From positions 1 through 9,814 of the forward strand of contig JAICQE010000165.1 in assembly GCA_025938035.1 (NCBI GenBank): a stretch of 9,814 nt of DNA, in the 5' to 3' direction. Shown piece after piece: positions 6,228 through 9,814 of the stretch. Numbering within the stretch: position 1 is the first letter of the stretch; the number at the start of each line of letters is the position of its first letter. Under the pieces are notes generated by a model, which did not search any database, was not told the DNA's origin, and was given only the letters and a program-made list of their open reading frames with translations. The translations under genes and the position numbers were made by a program. The DNA comes from Vicinamibacteria bacterium. Lineage in GTDB: Bacteria; Acidobacteriota; Vicinamibacteria; Vicinamibacterales; UBA2999.

Positions 6228-6249
6228 GGGGCGGCCCGAGGGCCGCCCC
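6228..6249 (-). terminator. GC-rich hairpin between the receiver-like and PilZ genes
   Basis: GGGGCGGCC (6228-6236) and GGCCGCCCC (6241-6249) form a perfect 9-bp stem with a 4-nt loop. On the minus strand it is followed by ATCGTTTGT, a weak T-rich tail, so it could end transcription of the receiver-like gene before the PilZ gene. Confidence 0.55.
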
Positions 6250-6250
6250 T

Positions 6251-6288
6251 GAAATCGCCAGTAGCACGCGGGCATCGTGCGCGATTTC
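6251..6288 (-). terminator. Second hairpin overlapping the stop codon of the receiver-like gene
   Basis: GAAATCGC (6251-6258) pairs with GCGATTTC (6281-6288), and inside it GCACG (6264-6268) pairs with CGTGC (6276-6280), leaving a 5-nt bulge on one side. The outer stem overlaps the TGA of the receiver-like gene (6289-6287). With the hairpin at 6228-6249 it makes a tandem stem-loop pair, perhaps a terminator or a 3'-end stabiliser. Confidence 0.5.
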
Positions 6289-6661
6289 AATTCATGCGCA
6301 GCGCAGGACGCGTGGGAAACGTCTCCTCTTCTTCGTCCGCCAGCTGCGAGATCGCAGTGTCGAAATCCTGTCCTTCGTGCTCGGTTGTGCACGTGAGCAC
6401 GGGGATGTCCCGCGTCTCCTCATCGAGCTTCAGCATCGTCAACAGCTGGAATCCGTGCAGCTGTTCGATCCGCGTGCACAGAATGACGAGGTTCGGCAGG
6501 ACTTTCTTGATTTGCGAGTACGCGTGCTCGCTCGACTCGACGAACACCATGTCGTAGCGACCGGCGTCGAGCACCGTCTCGAGCATGCCCAGTACTTCGG
6601 TGTTGCCGTTGACGACAACGACCTTCTGCACTGGTGTGACCGCGATCCGGGTGTCAGTCAT
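6287..6661 (-). CDS. Receiver-domain protein lacking the phosphorylation site (pseudo-receiver)
   Basis: This 124-residue protein follows the response-regulator receiver fold: VVVVNGNTEVLGMLETVL (14-31), then PNLVILCTRIEQLHGFQLL (56-74) and TMLKLDEETRDIPVLTCTT (75-93), matching the usual 'DLVILDxxMPxxxGxxLLxxLKxDxxTRxIPVIxLTA' pattern. The acidic pair is replaced by Asn18-Gly19, the phospho-acceptor Asp by Cys62, and no conserved Lys is seen; the C-terminus is acidic (DEEEET). Aspartyl phosphorylation is therefore not expected and a protein-protein role is likely. ATG 6661 gives a normal N-terminus; a GTG at 6709 would add 16 residues. It is divergent from the M28 peptidase gene and upstream of the PilZ gene. 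Partner unknown. Confidence 0.82.
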   Translation of the reverse strand: MTDTRIAVTPVQKVVVVNGNTEVLGMLETVLDAGRYDMVFVESSEHAYSQIKKVLPNLVILCTRIEQLHGFQLLTMLKLDEETRDIPVLTCTTEHEGQDFDTAISQLADEEEETFPTRPALRMN

Positions 6662-6848
6662 CTGCGTAACCCGCCCTTCTGCCCACCGGTAATTCAGGAT
6701 CTGTGCCACGATGAAATCCGGAAGCAGGCGAGATCTTCACCCTGTCTTATCGGCCCGCGAGCGCACTGTCCTGATAGGCGGTGCGGATGGGCTGGGTAAA
6801 CGGCGGTGTTTATGTGAAATTTGTGCCTTCTTTTTTACGGGAATTTCG
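6662..6848. other. Divergent intergenic region
   Basis: This 187-nt gap separates the start codons of the receiver-like gene (minus) and the M28 peptidase (plus) and should contain both promoters. I see no consensus promoter pair, hairpin or RNA gene. A T-rich patch at 6820-6837 and GGGAA at 6839-6843, 5 nt before ATG 6849, are the only notable points; the latter is the likely peptidase ribosome site. Confidence 0.5.
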
Positions 6849-8225
6849 ATGATTCGACTCCTCCTGCTGGTAACGATGGTTGTCGCTTCCGTGGCGGCCT
6901 GCGGACGTCCGGAGCCGTCTGAGCGGCAGACCGACCCGCGCGTCGCTGCCCTGGTCGGCGCGGTGTCGCCGTCGCGGCTCCAACAGACGGTCACGACGCT
7001 GGCCGCATTCGGCACGCGCAACACATTGTCGGACGCCACGGCGCCTGATCGGGGTATTGGAGCCGCGCGCGAGTGGATTCTGCGTGAGCTGCAACGTGCG
7101 AGTCCGCGTCTCCAGGTCAGTTTCGACGTCCACCACCTGGCGCAGCAGGGCCGTATCACGCGGCCCGTGGAACTGCGCAACGTCATTGCAGTTCTACCGG
7201 GGCGAAGCGCGCGGCGGATCTACGTCACGGCTCACTACGACACCGTGAACATCGGGCCGGGGGCGCAGATTGCGTCCAACACGCAGGCGCCAGGCGTTAC
7301 CGTCCCCGATGCGCAGCTGAATCCGACGCAGGACTACAACGCGCTCGCGCCCGGAGCCAACGACAACGGCAGCGGAACGGCGCTGACCATGGAACTGGCG
7401 CGTGTGCTCGCCGGCAGCGGCATCGATTTCGACGCCACACTCGTGTTTGCCTTGTGGGCGGGCGAGGAGCAGGGCCTGTTTGGATCGCGCGCTCACGCCC
7501 AGCGCCTGCGGGAAAGCGGAGCGATCGTCGAGGCAACGTTCAACAACGACATCGTCGGCAGCTCGCGCGGAGGCAATGGCGTTGTCGATACCGCCACGGT
7601 ACGCCTGTACGCGCAGGGGCCCGAGGATTCGATGTCCCGGTCGCTGGCGCGGTACATCGAGAAAGCGGCGGTCGCGTATGTGCCGTCGCACCGGGTGAGG
7701 CTGATGGCGCGCGAGGACCGGTTCAGCCGCTCGAGCGATCACACCTCGTTCACGCAGCACGGTTTTCCCGCGGTCGTGTTCCGTGAATCGAAGGAAAACT
7801 TTTCGCGTCAGCACGGCGCGGACGACACACCCGAAGGCGTCGACTCCACATACCTGGCGCAGAACGCGCGCGTGAATGTGGCCGCGGCTGCGCTGCTGGC
7901 GATGGCGCCGCCCGCGCCGCGGGTCGTCAGCGAGAAAGGGCAGCCGCTGATCGGGCGGCAGCCATCGGGCTACGACGCCAACCTGCGGTGGCTGGCGTCC
8001 CCCGGTGCCTCGGGCTACCGCATCTACCGCCGCGACCCCTGGGCTCAGGCGTGGGAATCATCGGAGGCAGTCGGCAACGTGACGCAGTTCGTCGTGCAGG
8101 GCGCGTCGATCGACGACTGGGTTTTCGGTGTCGCGGCGGTGGGTCCCGGCGGTCAGGAGAGTCTGATCAGCGCCTGGGTGCCGCGCTCCCGTGCGGACGC
8201 GGACATCAAGTTCCAGGCGCGCTGA
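6849..8225 (+). CDS. Lipoprotein M28-family zinc metallopeptidase with C-terminal Fn3-like domain
   Basis: This 458-residue protein starts with a lipoprotein signal, MIRLLLLVTMVVASVAAC, whose lipobox VAAC makes Cys18 the lipidation site, so it is exported and membrane-tethered. The M28 aminopeptidase core is complete: TAHYD with ligand His129, GANDNGSG with bridging Asp172, WAGEEQGL with general base Glu206 and ligand Glu207, NNDIVG with Asp234, and SSDHTSF with ligand His298. About 35 residues separate the His and Asp motifs, a loop insertion that may shape specificity. From about 355 on, a domain containing LRWLASPGASGYRIYRRD resembles fibronectin type III. It should cleave amino acids from peptide N-termini in the envelope. 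An in-frame ATG at 6711 would bury the signal peptide and is rejected. It converges with the next gene. Confidence 0.95.
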   Translation: MIRLLLLVTMVVASVAACGRPEPSERQTDPRVAALVGAVSPSRLQQTVTTLAAFGTRNTLSDATAPDRGIGAAREWILRELQRASPRLQVSFDVHHLAQQGRITRPVELRNVIAVLPGRSARRIYVTAHYDTVNIGPGAQIASNTQAPGVTVPDAQLNPTQDYNALAPGANDNGSGTALTMELARVLAGSGIDFDATLVFALWAGEEQGLFGSRAHAQRLRESGAIVEATFNNDIVGSSRGGNGVVDTATVRLYAQGPEDSMSRSLARYIEKAAVAYVPSHRVRLMAREDRFSRSSDHTSFTQHGFPAVVFRESKENFSRQHGADDTPEGVDSTYLAQNARVNVAAAALLAMAPPAPRVVSEKGQPLIGRQPSGYDANLRWLASPGASGYRIYRRDPWAQAWESSEAVGNVTQFVVQGASIDDWVFGVAAVGPGGQESLISAWVPRSRADADIKFQAR

Positions 8226-8233
8226 CGCAACTC

Positions 8234-8267
8234 GCACCGACCGCGAAGCCTGCTTGCACCGACCGCG
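8234..8267. repeat. 12-bp direct repeat in the convergent gap
   Basis: GCACCGACCGCG occurs at 8234-8245 and again at 8256-8267, inside the 48-nt gap between the stops of the peptidase and the methyltransferase-like gene. No strong hairpin is present there. It may be a small duplication; no function is evident. Confidence 0.7.
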
Positions 8268-8273
8268 GCAGCG

Positions 8274-9665
8274 TCATTCTGCCCGGTACCAGACGACATG
8301 ATCTCCGTCGTCGCGCACATCCGAATATTCGGTTGTCACGTACCCAACCGACCGCATACCGGATTGCGGCAGTTCGAGCAGCGCGTTGTTCGACAGCAGG
8401 AGTCCGCCCGGCCTGAGCATTGCGCGGACGTTCGAGAGTGCCAGCACCTGCTCCAGCACGTCGTAGTAGACGAATACGTTGGTGGCCACCACGAGGTCGA
8501 ACTGGTGAGTGGCGGACCGCTGCAGGACGACGTTCAGATCGAGCGGCTCGATACGAAGCGTGACGCTGGGCCGGACGGTCACGGTGCGCACGTCAACGTT
8601 GGCGCCGCCTACGGTCGCGCGGCTGGGCGGCGGGGCAGTGCCGATTCGGTCGCCGGCGACCTTCCAATACTCGATCGCCGCCGCCTTCCATTTCACGTCG
8701 CGGTCGAGCGGCAGCCTGAACCGGTACGATTCGCCTGCTGATGCGCGTTGCCGCGCGCGCCGCAGGTGATCGTTGGCCCGTGGACTGATGTCGAGCGTGG
8801 TCAGGCGGACGGAAGCCAATTCCTTAGTCAAACCCGCCCTGAGGAGCGAATCGATCAGCGCGAACGGCTGCAGCGTCTGCTGCGGGTAGAAATCGAAACC
8901 TGATGTCTTGTCGGTGAAGTCGAGCCCCGGCCCGATCACTGCAACATCGCGGATCGTTCCCGGCTTGAGCAGGCCGCGCTGCCGCAGCTGGACGAGCGTC
9001 TGCTCGAGGGCGAAGCTGGGCCTGAATGAGGTGTCGAGCGACAACCCTCGGTCGCGGAATACTCTCGAGCGGGCCGCGAACTGATCGCTCGCGGAACCGG
9101 CCCGGCCGGCGGTCTGCAGCTCGCGCACAATCTCGGCCCTCTCCGCGAGCACGCTCTGCACGAGGTCCGCCATGTGTGAGGCGAGCTTGGTGCGATCCAC
9201 CGCCGTGGCGGTGCCGTACCCCTGCTTCGCAAACAGCTCACGCGCAAACAGCCGCCGTTCGTCCTGGCCAGCGGCGCCGAGGGCGTTGGCGAGATCGACG
9301 ATGCGTGCAGCGATCAGTTTCGCTCGCTGTGACTCGTCGACAGCCATGCCCGGCGCGTCGAGCGGCACGCGCGGGAGTCTCGTGAACGTGGTGCCGAACA
9401 GCACCCAATTGACGATCGTTTCCTCGTCTCCGCGCTGGAGTCGGCTGCGGATCGCACGATCCTGCCGTTCGGCCCACGGGATCCAGGCGCGCTCCGCGTC
9501 GGATGCGTTCGGGACCTTGAGCTCCGGAGGAAGAACGTCGGCGAGCCTGCTGAGGACGTTCCGGACTTCGGCAAACGACGTGAACCGCGTTTGCGCCTGA
9601 TGGGGCACGGTAAGCAGCGCGCCCAGGACGGCGGTGAGCAGGATCCGTCGAGTCACCGATTTCAT
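8274..9665 (-). CDS. Secreted protein with C-terminal SAM-methyltransferase-like domain
   Basis: The protein has 463 residues. It begins with a signal-like N-terminus (MKSVTRRILLTAVLGALLTV, basic then hydrophobic, possible cleavage near 24-25). Residues about 30-230 are largely helical with no motif I recognise (WIPWAERQD, NWVLFGTTFTRLPR). The C-terminal half reads as a class I methyltransferase: VAVIGPGLDF (241-250) as the SAM-binding glycine motif, LTTLDIS with Asp292 ending strand two, FDLVVATNVFVYYD (389-402) resembling the CheR 'NVLIYFD' motif, and LRPGGLLLSNN (417-427). ATG 9665 is the only sensible start, but I see no Shine-Dalgarno. SAM is not normally available outside the cytoplasm, so either the N-terminus is an uncleaved anchor with the domain inside, or the domain has another role. 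Not operonic with visible neighbours. Confidence 0.82.
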   Translation of the reverse strand: MKSVTRRILLTAVLGALLTVPHQAQTRFTSFAEVRNVLSRLADVLPPELKVPNASDAERAWIPWAERQDRAIRSRLQRGDEETIVNWVLFGTTFTRLPRVPLDAPGMAVDESQRAKLIAARIVDLANALGAAGQDERRLFARELFAKQGYGTATAVDRTKLASHMADLVQSVLAERAEIVRELQTAGRAGSASDQFAARSRVFRDRGLSLDTSFRPSFALEQTLVQLRQRGLLKPGTIRDVAVIGPGLDFTDKTSGFDFYPQQTLQPFALIDSLLRAGLTKELASVRLTTLDISPRANDHLRRARQRASAGESYRFRLPLDRDVKWKAAAIEYWKVAGDRIGTAPPPSRATVGGANVDVRTVTVRPSVTLRIEPLDLNVVLQRSATHQFDLVVATNVFVYYDVLEQVLALSNVRAMLRPGGLLLSNNALLELPQSGMRSVGYVTTEYSDVRDDGDHVVWYRAE

Positions 9666-9814
9666 GATCGCACGGAGGAAACAGGCCTTTGAAGCTCGAA
9701 GGGCCCGAAGGATCGAAGGACACCAAGAGTGGATGTGTGTTGTCTTTGTTGGGGTGCTTAGATCCGTCGTGGCGGGCGTGGGTCACTGGGGCCGGAAACA
9801 ACAACGGGGGGCGC
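9666..9814. other. Upstream region of the methyltransferase-like gene, no gene seen
   Basis: These 149 bases precede the minus-strand start at 9665 and run to the window edge. They should hold its promoter, but I see no consensus boxes. At 9691-9720 there is an imperfect short repeat, with GAAG recurring four times and CGAAGG three times at 8-9 nt spacing (CCTTCG on the minus strand). The rest is unremarkable. Confidence 0.5.

Noticed and set aside
6711..6848. Upstream start (ATG 6711) for the M28 peptidase
   Set aside because: It would put 46 polar residues before a clear lipoprotein signal peptide, and ATG 6849 has a spaced GGGAA.
7194..7814. 206-residue open frame on the minus strand
   Set aside because: It overlaps the catalytic core of the M28 peptidase, whose zinc ligands are all intact on the + strand.
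8223..8276. Stem TGACGC/GCGTCA joining the two convergent stop codons
   Set aside because: Only 6 bp across a 42-nt loop, which is expected by chance in GC-rich sequence.
9238..9804. 188-residue minus-strand frame covering the right edge
   Set aside because: Most of it is an out-of-frame shadow of the methyltransferase-like gene, and the part beyond 9665 encodes only repeat-like sequence with no family resemblance.

Overview
The window is GC-rich, densely coded bacterial chromosome. It holds ten genes: one cut at the left edge and nine complete. I see no tRNA, rRNA, CRISPR array, transposase, integrase or phage gene. The gene content, the short GC palindromes between genes and the small low-complexity tandem repeats fit Acidobacteriota, probably the Vicinamibacteria lineage. 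That placement is inference from protein style and repeat style; no marker gene proves it.

Left part (1-4186), all on the + strand: the end of an HD-superfamily hydrolase, then a spacer with an AT-rich inverted repeat built of 7-bp units, then four tightly packed genes. These are ATPase, permease, ATPase, permease (596-4186), two ABC-2 type modules in tandem joined by 2-nt spacing or stop/start overlap, so almost certainly one operon. Substrate and direction cannot be read from sequence; ABC-2 systems are mostly exporters. The second permease begins with an in-frame 9-bp tandem repeat that makes its start codon ambiguous.

Middle part (4187-5853): a short spacer with hairpins and a TATAAT box, a membrane-anchored protein of unrecognised family (4319-5335), and a gamma-glutamylcyclotransferase/AIG2-like enzyme (5417-5818). 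A strong bidirectional hairpin at 5827-5848 separates these from the convergent minus-strand genes.

Signalling pair (5854-6661, minus strand): a receiver-domain protein lacking the acidic pocket and phospho-acceptor Asp, followed by a PilZ-domain protein with a slightly degenerate c-di-GMP motif. Two stable hairpins lie between them.

Right part (6662-9814): divergent from the receiver gene is a lipoprotein M28 zinc peptidase (6849-8225) with a full ligand set and an Fn3-like C-terminus. Convergent with it is a 463-residue protein (8274-9665, minus) that joins an N-terminal signal peptide to a C-terminal SAM-methyltransferase-like domain, an unexpected pairing. The last 149 bases hold no gene that I can support.

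No single multi-gene novel system stands out. The best leads are the exported methyltransferase-like protein, the pseudo-receiver/PilZ pair, and the repeats that touch start codons.
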